From Desulfovibrio sp. (GTDB lineage: Bacteria > Desulfobacterota > Desulfovibrionia > Desulfovibrionales > Desulfovibrionaceae): 64,000 nt of DNA. The translations under genes were made by a program, and so were the position numbers. The notes below the pieces were generated by a model that was given only the letters and a program-made list of their open reading frames with translations, had not been told where the DNA came from and made no database searches. Position 1 is the first letter of the stretch; each line of letters begins with the position of its first letter. Where the stretch lies: contig NZ_JAHZCJ010000007.1 of assembly GCF_019422935.1 (NCBI RefSeq), positions 1-64,000 on the forward strand, read 5' to 3'. Shown here piece after piece: positions 8,335 through 16,917 of the stretch.

Positions 8335-8796
8335 TCTTTCTCCCGGCTGGAAACATCCAGCCTCTACCGCCGTAAACTTCGACGGGAAATTTTCTGGCAA
8401 TTTTGCAGGGCGCGGGCGCACTGGCACGACAAAGGCCGCCCTATGCGGGCTAACATCTCAAAGAAATTGCGCTTCCGCGTTCGGGCGGGCATGGATTTGC
8501 GCACCTGCCCGGCACACTCAGAGTAAACTTTACTCTAGAAACATACTATAACTGGCTTTCTGTCCCACATCCGCGCTTCGGGGTCAAGACGCAGGGCATT
8601 GCCCCAACCCCGGTACAGGCCCCAAAACGGGCATAGACGGACACAGGAGTTGGTGCAAAAAACGGACGAAAAAAATCGAACGGGGAGGCAACACCTACAT
8701 TGCCCTTGCCGCCGAACACCTCATCATTATTATGCTTCTGTCACGCCCCCAACAGTGGGACATTTCACAGCCCGCCGCTTGACTACAGGCGCGCCA
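8335..8796. other. Divergent intergenic region between era and the VUT transporter, with a palindrome
   Basis: These 460 bases separate era (minus) from the transporter gene (plus) and hold no convincing gene. A perfect 17-nt palindrome, AGAGTAAA-C-TTTACTCT, lies at 8520-8536 and is a candidate operator. No obvious RNA element was recognised. Confidence 0.5.
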
Positions 8797-9315
8797 ATGC
8801 CTACTCTCCCGCCCATGTTCAGCCTATTTACCTATATTGCACTTATTGTGGGCGTTAACTTCGCCTTTTCAGTCACTCCGCTCATCCAGTTGCCCAATGG
8901 CGATATGTGGGCTCCCCTTTCGCTCATCGTCGGCTTTATTTTTGTGGTGCGCGATTACGCGCAGCGCCGTGTTGGGCACCATGTGCTTTGGGGAATGCTT
9001 GTGGGTTGCGTGGTCAGCTGGTTCATGGCCAGCCCGCAGCTTGCGCTGGCCAGCGCCGCGGCCTTTGCCGTGGGCGAACTGGGCGACTGGGCGGTATACA
9101 CCTTTACCCGCCGCCCGTTTTCGCAGCGCATTCTCATTTCAAGCCTTGTGGGCGCGCCGCTGGACAGCATCGTATTTCTGGGCATGATCGGCATTGCCAC
9201 GCCCTGGTCTGTCATTACCATGAGCCTGAGCAAGCTGGCAGGAGCACTGCTTGTTTTCTGGCTGGTACGCCGCCGCGAGCAGCGCGAATGCGGGCTGGAG
9301 CACATCCAGGCATAG
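8797..9315 (+). CDS. VUT-family (DUF165/YhhQ-like) transporter, possible queuosine-precursor uptake
   Basis: Integral membrane protein of about 172 residues with several hydrophobic helices. The VUT/DUF165 family features are visible: GFIFVVRDYAQRRVGHHVLWGM near residue 46, AFAVGELGDWAVYTFTRRP near 90 and ISSLVGAPLDSIVFLG near 117. E. coli YhhQ of this family imports preQ0/preQ1. tgt, the tRNA-guanine transglycosylase of queuosine synthesis, lies 500 bp further on the opposite strand, which fits that role. The start is uncertain: ATG at 8797 or 8815, neither with a strong Shine-Dalgarno. The frame is open back to 8599 but that part does not look like protein. The substrate is inference. Confidence 0.75.
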   Translation: MPTLPPMFSLFTYIALIVGVNFAFSVTPLIQLPNGDMWAPLSLIVGFIFVVRDYAQRRVGHHVLWGMLVGCVVSWFMASPQLALASAAAFAVGELGDWAVYTFTRRPFSQRILISSLVGAPLDSIVFLGMIGIATPWSVITMSLSKLAGALLVFWLVRRREQRECGLEHIQA

Positions 9316-9366
9316 CGATTGACACCGCAGGGCATGCCCTACAGCTGCTGTACAGCACACATTTTC

Positions 9367-9396
9367 AAACCCGTGGTCGCAGGATCACGGGTTTTT
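9367..9396 (+). terminator. Rho-independent terminator after the VUT transporter
   Basis: AAACCCGTG (9367-9375) pairs with CACGGGTTT (9386-9394), loop of 10 nt, followed by more T. Confidence 0.8.
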
Positions 9397-9457
9397 GTGA
9401 TTTTGGGGCTTACCGTATAGACTCTGCCTCAAGCGGCACTCCGCACGAGGTGGATCA

Positions 9458-9736
9458 ATGGACAACCGAACTGAAGCCAGACAGACAGATGCCGAACTCC
9501 TGCTGCAACGCCTCGACGACGCAGGCCTCACGGAATACATCCGGCTGTCGCAGAAAACCGGCAAGATACTCTGGCTCAACTTTCTGTCAGGCATTGCCAG
9601 AGGGCTGGGGTTCAGCATTGGCGCATCGTTGGTGTTGGCCGTTCTTTACAAGATACTGGCCCGGATCATCAGCATGAACATCCCCTACCTTACAGAACTG
9701 CTGCAACAGATCATGAACATGGCCAAGGGCGGCTGA
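9458..9736 (+). CDS. DUF5665 small membrane protein
   Basis: A 92-residue protein with a hydrophilic N-terminus (MDNRTEARQTDAELLLQRLDD) and two hydrophobic stretches: around residues 40-68 (WLNFLSGIARGLGFSIGASL...) and a shorter one near 74-88. The motif GKILWLNFLSGIARGLGFSIG is typical of DUF5665, small membrane proteins of unknown function in Firmicutes and Deltaproteobacteria. GAGGTGG precedes the ATG. It is a single gene between the transporter and tgt, converging on tgt. Confidence 0.75.
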   Translation: MDNRTEARQTDAELLLQRLDDAGLTEYIRLSQKTGKILWLNFLSGIARGLGFSIGASLVLAVLYKILARIISMNIPYLTELLQQIMNMAKGG

Positions 9737-9760
9737 CAGGAACGCACATTCTTTTGCCGC

Positions 9761-9796
9761 AAAAAGGGAGGGAACCATAAAGCTCCCTCCCTATAT
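9761..9796. terminator. Shared terminator between the DUF5665 gene and tgt
   Basis: GGGAGGGA (9766-9773) pairs with TCCCTCCC (9784-9791). It is preceded by five A residues and lies in the 80-bp gap between two convergent genes, so it probably serves tgt better than the plus-strand gene. Confidence 0.7.
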
Positions 9797-9817
9797 TATG
9801 GATGGTATTTGTTGCGC

Positions 9818-10957
9818 TTACGAGCCAGCGGCGGCGCGTGCGGCTTCGTCGGGATACAGGGCCGTGATTTTCGCCAGAAAATCCATATAGCGCCCTTCCA
9901 CGATGGCCTGACGCGCGTTGCGCGCCAGATCGAGAAAATAGGTGAGGTTGTGCAGGGAATTGAGCCGGAAGGACAGCAATTCCTGACTGGCATACAGATG
10001 CCGCAGATAGGCGCGCGAAAAATTGCGGCAGGCGTAGCAACGGCAATTGGGATCAAGAGGGCCGTCATCCTCGGCAAATTCGCGTCGCTTGATGTTGATC
10101 TTGCCAAGCGATGTATAGAGCGTGCCGTTGCGCGCATTGCGGGTGGGCAGGACGCAGTCGAACATGTCCACCCCGGCATGGATGCCCGTGGCAATGTCCA
10201 GCGGCGTCCCCACTCCCATGAGGTAGCGGGGCTTTTCGCCGGGCAGCAGGGGCGCTGTGTGGTAGAGCAGATCGTACATCTTGTCTTTCGGCTCGCCCAC
10301 CGAAAGCCCGCCAATGGCAAAACCGTCAAAATCCATGGCGCACAGTTCGTTTACCGAGCGCTCGCGCAGGTCTTTGTAAAAACCGCCCTGCGTGATGCCG
10401 AACATCAGATTGTGCGCAGAACCGGGCGGATAGGCGTCCATGGCGCGCTTGGCCCATCGCGTGGTCAGGGCCAGGGATTTTTCCGTATAGGCGTAATCCG
10501 CGCCAAAGGGCACGCATTCGTCAAGCACCATCATAATGTCTGAATTCAGGTTGCGCTGGATTTGCAGCACCTTTTCAGGCGTGAACAGATGCTTTGAGCC
10601 ATCAAGGTGGGAGCGGAACTCCACGCCTTCCTCGCGGATCTTGCGCAGCGAGCTCAGGCTGAATACCTGAAAACCGCCGCTGTCCGTCAGGATGGAGCCG
10701 GGCCAGGAGGCGAACTTGTGCAGCCCCCCGCGCCGGTGCACAAGCTCATCGCCGGGGCGCAGATAAAGGTGATAGGTATTGCCCAGAATGATGGGCGCGC
10801 CAATGGCGGCCAGGTCATCCGGGGCAAGAGCCTTGACGGATCCCACGGTTCCCACGGGCATAAAGATAGGCGTGGGGATAGTGCCGTGAGCCGTGCGCAG
10901 CACCCCGGCGCGGGCCGCGCCGTCGGTGTGTTCGATGGTAAATACGGATTGGGACAT
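9818..10957 (-). CDS. tgt: Queuine/preQ1 tRNA-guanine transglycosylase
   Basis: Exchanges guanine at position 34 of GUN-anticodon tRNAs for the queuosine precursor. The start at 10957 ([18 protein letters not shown]) gives 379 residues, matching the family; the frame extends to 11005 but with a poor N-terminus. Seen motifs: [16 protein letters not shown], the catalytic Asp context [30 protein letters not shown], the second Asp in [17 protein letters not shown], and the zinc site CxCxxC in [19 protein letters not shown]. Neighbouring VUT transporter and DUF5665 genes are on the other strand. Confidence 0.97.
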   Translation of the reverse strand: MSQSVFTIEHTDGAARAGVLRTAHGTIPTPIFMPVGTVGSVKALAPDDLAAIGAPIILGNTYHLYLRPGDELVHRRGGLHKFASWPGSILTDSGGFQVFSLSSLRKIREEGVEFRSHLDGSKHLFTPEKVLQIQRNLNSDIMMVLDECVPFGADYAYTEKSLALTTRWAKRAMDAYPPGSAHNLMFGITQGGFYKDLRERSVNELCAMDFDGFAIGGLSVGEPKDKMYDLLYHTAPLLPGEKPRYLMGVGTPLDIATGIHAGVDMFDCVLPTRNARNGTLYTSLGKINIKRREFAEDDGPLDPNCRCYACRNFSRAYLRHLYASQELLSFRLNSLHNLTYFLDLARNARQAIVEGRYMDFLAKITALYPDEAARAAAGS

Positions 10958-11274
10958 GCCGCGCAGAGTAGCCGCAAGCGCCGCACTGCGCAAGAGGGGG
11001 AGCACGCCGCATCGTGGGCAGATATTCGCGGATTCCTGCTCAAAAAGTTATGGTCGGCGGCAAAAGTCGCGCGGAGGCAGCACGGCTAATTGTTGTGCCT
11101 CGGGGGCAATATTGTTAAGGTTGCACCCTTTCATTAAAGGGTGTTGCGCGCAAGGGCCGGGGCCGTTGCGCCGGGGGGCCGCAGGGGACGGCGACCCTTC
11201 GCTGCCGCCATGCGCGGTGCGCGGACAAACCGCGCAGAATGTCCTTCAGCAAAGTTCAAATGAGGGAATTCCCT
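10958..11274. other. Divergent intergenic region tgt/alr with a hairpin
   Basis: About 310 bases between tgt and alr. An 8-bp hairpin CACCCTTT/AAAGGGTG with a CATT loop lies at 11124-11143. No gene or known riboswitch was recognised. Confidence 0.5.
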
Positions 11275-12411
11275 GTGAGCGACTGCACGTTTTCACCATC
11301 GCTGTGCCACATTGATCTGGCCGCCATCCGCCGCAATTTTGGCCGCATGGGCAAGGCTGAAAAGCTTATGCCGGTCATCAAGTCCGATGCCTACGGCCAC
11401 GGCCTTGTGCCTGTGGCGCGGATTTTGTCTGATGCAGGCGCGCGGCGCTTTGCCGTGGGAACCGTATCAGAAGGCATGGCCCTGCGCGAGGCCGGCCTGC
11501 GGCAAACCATTGTGCCGCTTCTGGGCGCGCTCACCGATGTGGAGTGGCAGGGAGCCGCCATGCAGGGCCTGACCCCGGTGGTGGGCAACTTTGACCAGCT
11601 TGAACGCGCCGCCGCCCATTGCCACGCCGGGCGCATCCTGCGCGTTGCCATAAAGTGCGAAACCGGCATGGGCCGCCTTGGCTTTTCGCAGGAAGAACTG
11701 CCCCAGGCTATCGACCGGCTGCGCAACATCCCGGGCATCTCTCCGGCTATGGTCATATCGCACTTTTCATGCGCCGACGTGCCGGAGCAGGAAGCCTATT
11801 CACAGGACCAGATCAAGCGCTTTACCGCCATGTCTGACGCGCTGCGTACGGCATTCCCCGACATTGAGCGCTCGCTCTGCAATACGGCTGGCACCATAGG
11901 CCGCCCCGAAGCGCATTTCGAGGTGTGCCGCCCCGGCATTTCGCTATACGGCGGCAATCCCTTTACGGGCACCTCGTGGGAAAGCAAGGGCGATGCGCTC
12001 GGTCTGGAATGGGCCATGAGCGTCAGCGCGCCAGTTATCGAAGTACGTCAGGTGGCCGAGGGCCGCAGCGTGTCGTATGGTCGACTGTTTACAGCGCAAA
12101 AGCCCGCCACCGTGGCGGTTGTTGCCATTGGCTACGCCACGGCTTTCAACCGATCGCTTTCAACGCGCGCCGCCATGCTCATCAACGGACGGCGCGCTCC
12201 TCAGGTGGGTAGGGTGTGCATGGGCATGATCATGGCCGACGTCAGCGAGCTGCCGCCCGTGCGTGTGGGCGACACGGCCTGGCTTATGGGCGGCCCCGCC
12301 GAGGCAGGGCAAAAGGCGGTGACGCCGCAGGACATAGCGGATGCACTGGGCACCATTTCTTACGAAGTGCTCTGCCTTTTTGGCGGCATGAACCCGCGCG
12401 TGTACGCATAG
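11275..12411 (+). CDS. alr: Alanine racemase
   Basis: PLP-dependent racemisation of L-alanine to D-alanine for peptidoglycan. I place the start at GTG 11275 because GAGGGA lies 7 nt upstream and the protein then begins close to the conserved fold (CHIDLAAIRRNF), giving 378 residues. ATG codons at 11239 and 11260 are in frame and possible. PLP-lysine motif VIKSDAYGHG, then KCETGMGRLGF, the conserved CRPGISLYGGNPF, VSYGRLF with the catalytic-Tyr region, and VCMGMIMADVS. It is a single gene upstream of the ribosomal protein operon. Confidence 0.95.
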   Translation: MSDCTFSPSLCHIDLAAIRRNFGRMGKAEKLMPVIKSDAYGHGLVPVARILSDAGARRFAVGTVSEGMALREAGLRQTIVPLLGALTDVEWQGAAMQGLTPVVGNFDQLERAAAHCHAGRILRVAIKCETGMGRLGFSQEELPQAIDRLRNIPGISPAMVISHFSCADVPEQEAYSQDQIKRFTAMSDALRTAFPDIERSLCNTAGTIGRPEAHFEVCRPGISLYGGNPFTGTSWESKGDALGLEWAMSVSAPVIEVRQVAEGRSVSYGRLFTAQKPATVAVVAIGYATAFNRSLSTRAAMLINGRRAPQVGRVCMGMIMADVSELPPVRVGDTAWLMGGPAEAGQKAVTPQDIADALGTISYEVLCLFGGMNPRVYA

Positions 12412-12551
12412 GGCATTGCATCCCCCTGACAGCGCAGGCTTTCATCCTTCTGAAAATTTCGGCTTGACAGGCCCATTTGCCGGAAGTATAAGACTCGTTC
12501 CTTGCTCGCGCCCTGTGTGGCGTGGGCTGCCAATCCAAAAGGAGAATACCA

Positions 12552-12860
12552 ATGCGGAAATTTGAAACCCTGCTGCTCCTTTCCCCGGAGCTTTCCGCCG
12601 ATACTCGCGAGGGCACCATTGCCGCCCTTACCGCGATCATCGAGCGTGAGAAGGGCGTCATGGTGGAAGTGGACAATTGGGGCATGCGCGACCTCGCCTA
12701 CCCGGTTCGCAAACTGATGCGCGGCTTTTATGTGCGTCTGGTGTACCAGGCTCCTGCTGAGCTTATCGCTGAGCTGGAACGCAACATTCGCATCACCGAC
12801 GGCATCTTCAAGTTTGTGACCGTCAAGCTGGCCGACGAAGTGGCCGGGGAGGTTGCCTAA
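12552..12860 (+). CDS. rpsF: 30S ribosomal protein S6
   Basis: Binds S18 on the platform of the small subunit. It has 102 residues starting [17 protein letters not shown], with ATG at 12552 preceded by GGAG. Conserved [12 protein letters not shown] and [11 protein letters not shown] are visible. It is the first gene of the classical order rpsF-rpsR-rplI, here followed by dnaB. It ends 1 bp before rpsR. Confidence 0.97.
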   Translation: MRKFETLLLLSPELSADTREGTIAALTAIIEREKGVMVEVDNWGMRDLAYPVRKLMRGFYVRLVYQAPAELIAELERNIRITDGIFKFVTVKLADEVAGEVA

Positions 12861-12861
12861 C

Positions 12862-13125
12862 ATGGCTTTTAAGAAGAAATTTGCCCCGCGCCGCAAGTTC
12901 TGCCGCTTCTGCGCAGACAAAGATCTGCCCCTGGATTACAAGCGCGCCGACATTCTGCGCGACTTCATCACCGAACGCGGCAAGATCATTGCCCGCCGCA
13001 TCACCGGTACCTGCGCACATCACCAGCGCCTGCTGACCCGCGAAATCAAGCGCGCCCGCCAGATGGCCCTGCTCATCTACACCGCGACGCACGATTCCGG
13101 CGTCAAGAAAAAGAGCACCATTTAA
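12862..13125 (+). CDS. rpsR: 30S ribosomal protein S18
   Basis: 87 residues from ATG 12862 ([21 protein letters not shown]). It keeps the Cys residues of the zinc-binding (C+) S18 form: FCRFC near residue 14 and TGTCAHHQR near 50. The conserved core [17 protein letters not shown] is present. It sits between rpsF and rplI. Confidence 0.97.
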   Translation: MAFKKKFAPRRKFCRFCADKDLPLDYKRADILRDFITERGKIIARRITGTCAHHQRLLTREIKRARQMALLIYTATHDSGVKKKSTI

Positions 13126-13135
13126 GGAGGCGCAC

Positions 13136-13642
13136 ATGAAACTGATACTTCGCGCCGACGTTGAAAATCTCGGCAGCCTTGGCGATGTGGTTGAAGTGAA
13201 AGCTGGTTATGGCCGCAATTTCCTGCTCCCGCAGGGTCTGGCCATGGTCGCTTCGCCTTCCAACCTCAAGAGCTTTGAACAGGAACGCAAAAAGCTTCAG
13301 GCCCGCATGGATGCCGTGCGCGCTGATGCCCAGGCCCTCCAGGCCCGTCTGGAAGCCCTGGAAGTTGTTATCCCCATGCACGTGGGCGACAACGACAAGC
13401 TTTACGGCTCCGTCACCACCACCATCATCGGCGACGCTCTTGCCGCCCTTGGTGTGGAAGTTGACCGCCGCCGCATCCTTATGGATGCCCCTATCCGTAC
13501 CCTTGGTGAACATCCCGTTCGCGTGCGCCTGCACGCCAGCGTGATCGCCATGGTGCCGGTGAAGGTCATCTCCGACCATCAGCCCATCGAAGAAGAACCC
13601 GCACCTGCTGCGCCCGCTGAAGAAGCCGAGGCCGCCCAGTAG
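13136..13642 (+). CDS. rplI: 50S ribosomal protein L9
   Basis: 168 residues with the L9 N-terminal domain MKLILRADVENLGSLGDVVEVKAGYGRNFLLPQGLA, a long connecting helix and the C-terminal domain (LYGSVTTTIIGDALAAL, HPVRVRLHASV). The C-terminus has an acidic Ala-rich tail (EEEPAPAAPAEEAEAAQ) beyond the usual end. AAGGAGG precedes the ATG. dnaB starts 8 bp downstream. Confidence 0.97.
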   Translation: MKLILRADVENLGSLGDVVEVKAGYGRNFLLPQGLAMVASPSNLKSFEQERKKLQARMDAVRADAQALQARLEALEVVIPMHVGDNDKLYGSVTTTIIGDALAALGVEVDRRRILMDAPIRTLGEHPVRVRLHASVIAMVPVKVISDHQPIEEEPAPAAPAEEAEAAQ

Positions 13643-13650
13643 GGGTTTGC

Positions 13651-15144
13651 GTGGCTTCCCGCAACGATAGCAACTCCGCCCCCGGCCACGCGGCCGGGGG
13701 CTCGCCTTTTGGGCAGGGCCGCAACAAAGACGGTCAATCTCGCTCTTCAACGCACAGCGCGGAAAAGGCCGAGGCCGACATCCTGCGGCGTGTGCCCCCC
13801 CACAGTGTTGAAGCCGAACAGGCTGTGCTCGGCGGCGTTTTTATGCGCCCCCAGCTCATGCACTCCATCGCAGATCAGCTCACTGACGAAGATTTTTACC
13901 TGCCCGCGCACGCCACCATCTACAAGGCGTTTCTAGAACTTTACCGCAAATCGGCCCCCCTCGACCTTATTGCCACTGCCGAGCAGCTCAAGAGCATGAA
14001 CGCCCTTGAAGAAGCTGGCGGCGCGGTCTATCTGGGCGAGCTGGCGCAGGCCGTTGTTTCCGGCGCCAATGCGGAATACTACGCCACCATAGTCCGCGAC
14101 AAATCTTTGCAGCGCAGCCTGATCAACGCCTGCTCTGGCATCATAGTCAACTGCTACGATGCCACGCGCGAAGTCGGCGAGCTGCTGGATGAATCCGAGC
14201 AGGCGGTTTTTTCCATTTCGCAGCGCACCTCGGGCAAGGATTTTACTCCCACCCGCGAACTGCTGGAACGGGTGTTCGACAAGCTTTCCAAGCTGGCCGA
14301 TGCCAAGGACGTCATTACAGGCGTCACCACCGGCTATACCCGACTGGACAAACTGACCGCAGGCCTGCAGCCCTCTGATCTTATTATTGTTGCAGCCCGC
14401 CCCAGTATGGGCAAGACGGCTTTTTCCATGTGTATGGCCATCAACGCAGCCGTGCGCCAGAACGTGCCTGTGGCTGTATTTTCGCTCGAAATGAGCAAAG
14501 AACAGCTCATGCAGCGCATGCTGGCCGTTTGGGGCAAGGTGGATCTTTCCAAATTGCGCCGCCCCTCGTTGCTGACAGATGAAGACTGGCAGCGCCTCTA
14601 TGACGCGGCGGACGTTGTGGCCCGTGCGCCCATATTTATTGACGACACCCCGGCCCTCACCACGCTGGAGCTGCGCGCCCGCGCCCGCCGTCTCAAAGCG
14701 GACAAAGGCCTTGGCATGGTCGTGGTGGACTACCTGCAGCTCATGCGCACCAGCCGCCGTACAGATTCGCGCGAACTGGAAATTTCGGATATTTCGCGGT
14801 CGCTCAAGGGCCTTGCCAAGGAAATGAACGTGCCCGTGGTTGCGCTTTCGCAGCTTAACCGCAAGGTGGAAGAACGCAGCGACAAACGCCCCATGCTTTC
14901 TGACCTCCGTGAATCTGGCGCTATCGAGCAGGACGCGGACGTTATCATGTTTGTGTACCGCGATGACGTGTACAAATTCCAGAAGCCTGCCGACCGCCCC
15001 CCCCAGGGCATTGCCGAAATTATCATCGGTAAGCAGCGCAACGGCCCGGTGGGCGTTGCAGAGCTTATGTACATGTCGCCCTACACCTCGTTTGAGGATA
15101 TTGCGCCTGACTGGATGCCCCCGCCATCAGAAGGCGGATCCTAG
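13651..15144 (+). CDS. dnaB: Replicative DNA helicase DnaB
   Basis: Hexameric 5'-3' helicase at the replication fork. It has 497 residues beginning with GTG at 13651. About 45 residues of a polar Gly/Ser/Asn-rich extension precede the usual start of the N-terminal domain (VPPHSVEAEQAVLGGVF). The RecA-like domain carries Walker A ARPSMGKTAFS near residue 249, Walker B GMVVVDYLQLM near 355, and LSQLNRKVEERSDKRP...LRESGAIEQDADV. It is translationally close to rplI, and a terminator follows. Confidence 0.97.
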   Translation: MASRNDSNSAPGHAAGGSPFGQGRNKDGQSRSSTHSAEKAEADILRRVPPHSVEAEQAVLGGVFMRPQLMHSIADQLTDEDFYLPAHATIYKAFLELYRKSAPLDLIATAEQLKSMNALEEAGGAVYLGELAQAVVSGANAEYYATIVRDKSLQRSLINACSGIIVNCYDATREVGELLDESEQAVFSISQRTSGKDFTPTRELLERVFDKLSKLADAKDVITGVTTGYTRLDKLTAGLQPSDLIIVAARPSMGKTAFSMCMAINAAVRQNVPVAVFSLEMSKEQLMQRMLAVWGKVDLSKLRRPSLLTDEDWQRLYDAADVVARAPIFIDDTPALTTLELRARARRLKADKGLGMVVVDYLQLMRTSRRTDSRELEISDISRSLKGLAKEMNVPVVALSQLNRKVEERSDKRPMLSDLRESGAIEQDADVIMFVYRDDVYKFQKPADRPPQGIAEIIIGKQRNGPVGVAELMYMSPYTSFEDIAPDWMPPPSEGGS

Positions 15145-15154
15145 TCAATTTCAG

Positions 15155-15196
15155 AGCCGTACAACTGACGCAAAAGCTGTCGTTGTGCGGCTTTTT
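15155..15196 (+). terminator. Terminator of the rpsF-rpsR-rplI-dnaB operon
   Basis: AGCCGTACAAC (15155-15165) pairs with GTTGTGCGGCT (15182-15192), one G-U pair, followed by TTTTT. Confidence 0.85.
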
Positions 15197-15270
15197 AGCA
15201 TGCTAATTGGTGCGACACTAATAATTACAGTCTGAACGTATTTCCCACGCAATAGCTTTCTATTTTAATG

Positions 15271-15286
15271 TTGGTTGAACAACCAA
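15271..15286. promoter_or_regulatory. Perfect 16-nt palindrome upstream of the RRM gene
   Basis: TTGGTTG-AA-CAACCAA is a perfect inverted repeat in the otherwise empty 420-bp stretch between the dnaB terminator and the RRM gene. It may be a protein-binding site or a hairpin in a long leader. A second hairpin, GCCAA/TTGGC around a T-rich loop, is at 15482-15498, and a TTGACA hexamer is at 15505-15510. Confidence 0.4.
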
Positions 15287-15544
15287 TCCGATTATTAGTA
15301 ATGCACTTTGCAACTCTTTATCTTTTCAACGCCCGTTGTGTTCCAGCGATGTATTGAACATTCGATGGCCACCATGTTTTGCGATTCTTTGCACAACCTC
15401 TAGGAAATCCTTCGTTTCCTTCCACCTCATCCAGTCACACTGCGGGTTTGCGCCTTTTTTTTACTGGCGCGAATACGCAATGCCAACTTTTTTTTGGCGA
15501 TTCGTTGACAAGGCCGACAAAGCGTGTTTCCATATTTTTCATGG

Positions 15545-15583
15545 GCCGCGTACCGGTAATACGTTTTACTGGGCGTAAGCGCG
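15545..15583 (+). promoter_or_regulatory. 16S rRNA-like segment in the leader of the RRM gene
   Basis: The leader contains GCCGCG (15545-15550), GGTAATACG (15555-15563) and TTACTGGGCGTAAGCGCG (15566-15583). From memory of E. coli 16S rRNA, the 515-580 region reads GCCGCGGTAATACG, then about 24 bases later TTACTGGGCGTAAAGCGC. The leader thus holds the same blocks in the same order, with a 4-base insertion and a deleted middle. It lies 30 bases ahead of the RRM start codon. A regulatory role is inference. Confidence 0.5.
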
Positions 15584-15613
15584 GGAAGATTGTTTTTTTT
15601 GAGAGGGTGTTTC

Positions 15614-15880
15614 ATGTCTAAGTCCATCTATGTCGGGAACCTTCCTTGGTCTGCCACTGAAGAACAGGTCCAGGACCTCTTTGCCGAATACGGCAGCGTT
15701 CTGTCTGTGAAGCTTGTTAGCGACAGGGATACCGGCCGTGCCCGCGGCTTTGGCTTTGTGGAAATGGAAGACGGCGAAGCCGACTCCGCCATTGAAGCTT
15801 TGGACAACTTCAGCTTTGGCGGCCGCACGCTGCGCGTGAACGAAGCCAAACCCAGAGCCCCGCGCCAGCCCCGCTACTAG
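15614..15880 (+). CDS. RRM-domain RNA-binding protein
   Basis: 88-residue single-RRM protein. RNP2 is IYVGNLPW at residues 5-12 and RNP1 is RGFGFVEM near 44-51, with ATEEQVQDLFAEYG between. The tail KPRAPRQPRY is basic and short. Bacterial single-RRM proteins of this type (Rbp in cyanobacteria and delta-proteobacteria) bind RNA and are often cold-responsive. GAGAGGG precedes the ATG at 15614. It is monocistronic, with a terminator at 15902. The long leader and its rRNA-like segment suggest post-transcriptional control, possibly by its own product (inference). Confidence 0.93.
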   Translation: MSKSIYVGNLPWSATEEQVQDLFAEYGSVLSVKLVSDRDTGRARGFGFVEMEDGEADSAIEALDNFSFGGRTLRVNEAKPRAPRQPRY

Positions 15881-15901
15881 GGCGCTGTAACGGACAAAGA
15901 C

Positions 15902-15924
15902 ACGCCCCAATTGGGGCGTTTTTT
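15902..15924 (+). terminator. Terminator of the RRM gene
   Basis: ACGCCCCAA/TTGGGGCGT is a perfect 9-bp stem without spacer bases, followed by six T residues. Confidence 0.9.
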
Positions 15925-16917
15925 GTTGCGCGCACCTCTTAGGGGTCGCCTAAGGCGCTCCTGCACATTCTAGCGCGGCGGGGCGGCTCGACAGATATTG
16001 TCTGCCGAAAACCCCGCCGCAGCATTTTTGCCTCCTACCGCAACATCCGCCAGATGTTTCTCCCTCCGTGCTCCACAGGCAGACGCTGGTTCTTCCGCGC
16101 TTCCGAACTCCCAGCCGCACTGCCAGTTTGCCTCTCTCCAGATACCGTAAAGCTCATTGTTTCAAGCCCACCATCAAGCACTTGCCTGGTACCCACTTTC
16201 CACACATGTACTCCTCCCCACTCGTTCACCCCCTGCATCGCCTGCGCCCGGCTTCCTCATGCGGCCAAGACTCCGCTCTACTCAACGCGGATAAGCAACT
16301 GCGCGCTCCCGCATCAGCCTTTGCTTGCCTCCGCGTAAAACCAGACTGCATTGCTATGCAATAAGGTAAGGGCATTGCAGCCCTGCTTGAGGCCCTTGCT
16401 TGCAAAACAGCTACCCGGCCACGCCCTCCGATTGCTTGCTGTAAAGGAAGAAAGACGACAGACCACAAAAGCCGGTACTATTGCATAGCTCTTTTTTCTA
16501 CTGAACCCGCATGCTCCAGCTACATATATTGCACACAATCCTGATCACTAGATAGTTTATGTGTATAGAAATTGTCGTTTCACAAAAAAATTTATTTATA
16601 ATTTATTTTTGTGAATATTAATGACTATAAAAAATAATTATTGCAAGAGTACGGCCATTAATTGTAGTGTATTTATAATTTCAATAGCCAGTTTTATGTT
16701 AAATTTAGTTTATTTAAACTGTATAAACAATCAATGAAATATTTCACATACATCTTTTACACGTACTAATTCTGATTTACTTACATAGTACAATACGCTC
16801 ATTGATTGAACAGTTTCTATCTATTGCAAACATAATTCGCACAATAGGGAAACAACGCAGGCACGGCACTGTCGGTAAAAATACAATCATACCGCAGGGA
16901 CGCATTCAGGACAGATT
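15925..16917. other. One-kilobase non-coding region, AT-rich at its right end
   Basis: No convincing gene is seen in nearly 1 kb. The left part carries hairpins, including GCGGCGGGG (15975-15983) with CCCCGCCGC (16012-16020) followed by a T run at 16024-16028. From about 16550 to 16880 the sequence becomes strongly AT-rich, unlike most of the window. It could hold promoter elements for the DUF294-actP cluster, an unrecognised small RNA or remnants of an insertion. Short frames at 16035-16540 lack ribosome binding sites and protein-like composition. Confidence 0.6.

Noticed and set aside
8422..8437. Possible sigma-54 promoter ahead of the VUT transporter
   Set aside because: The -24 element is good but the -12 element (AGGCC) is poor, and the gene is about 360 bp away.
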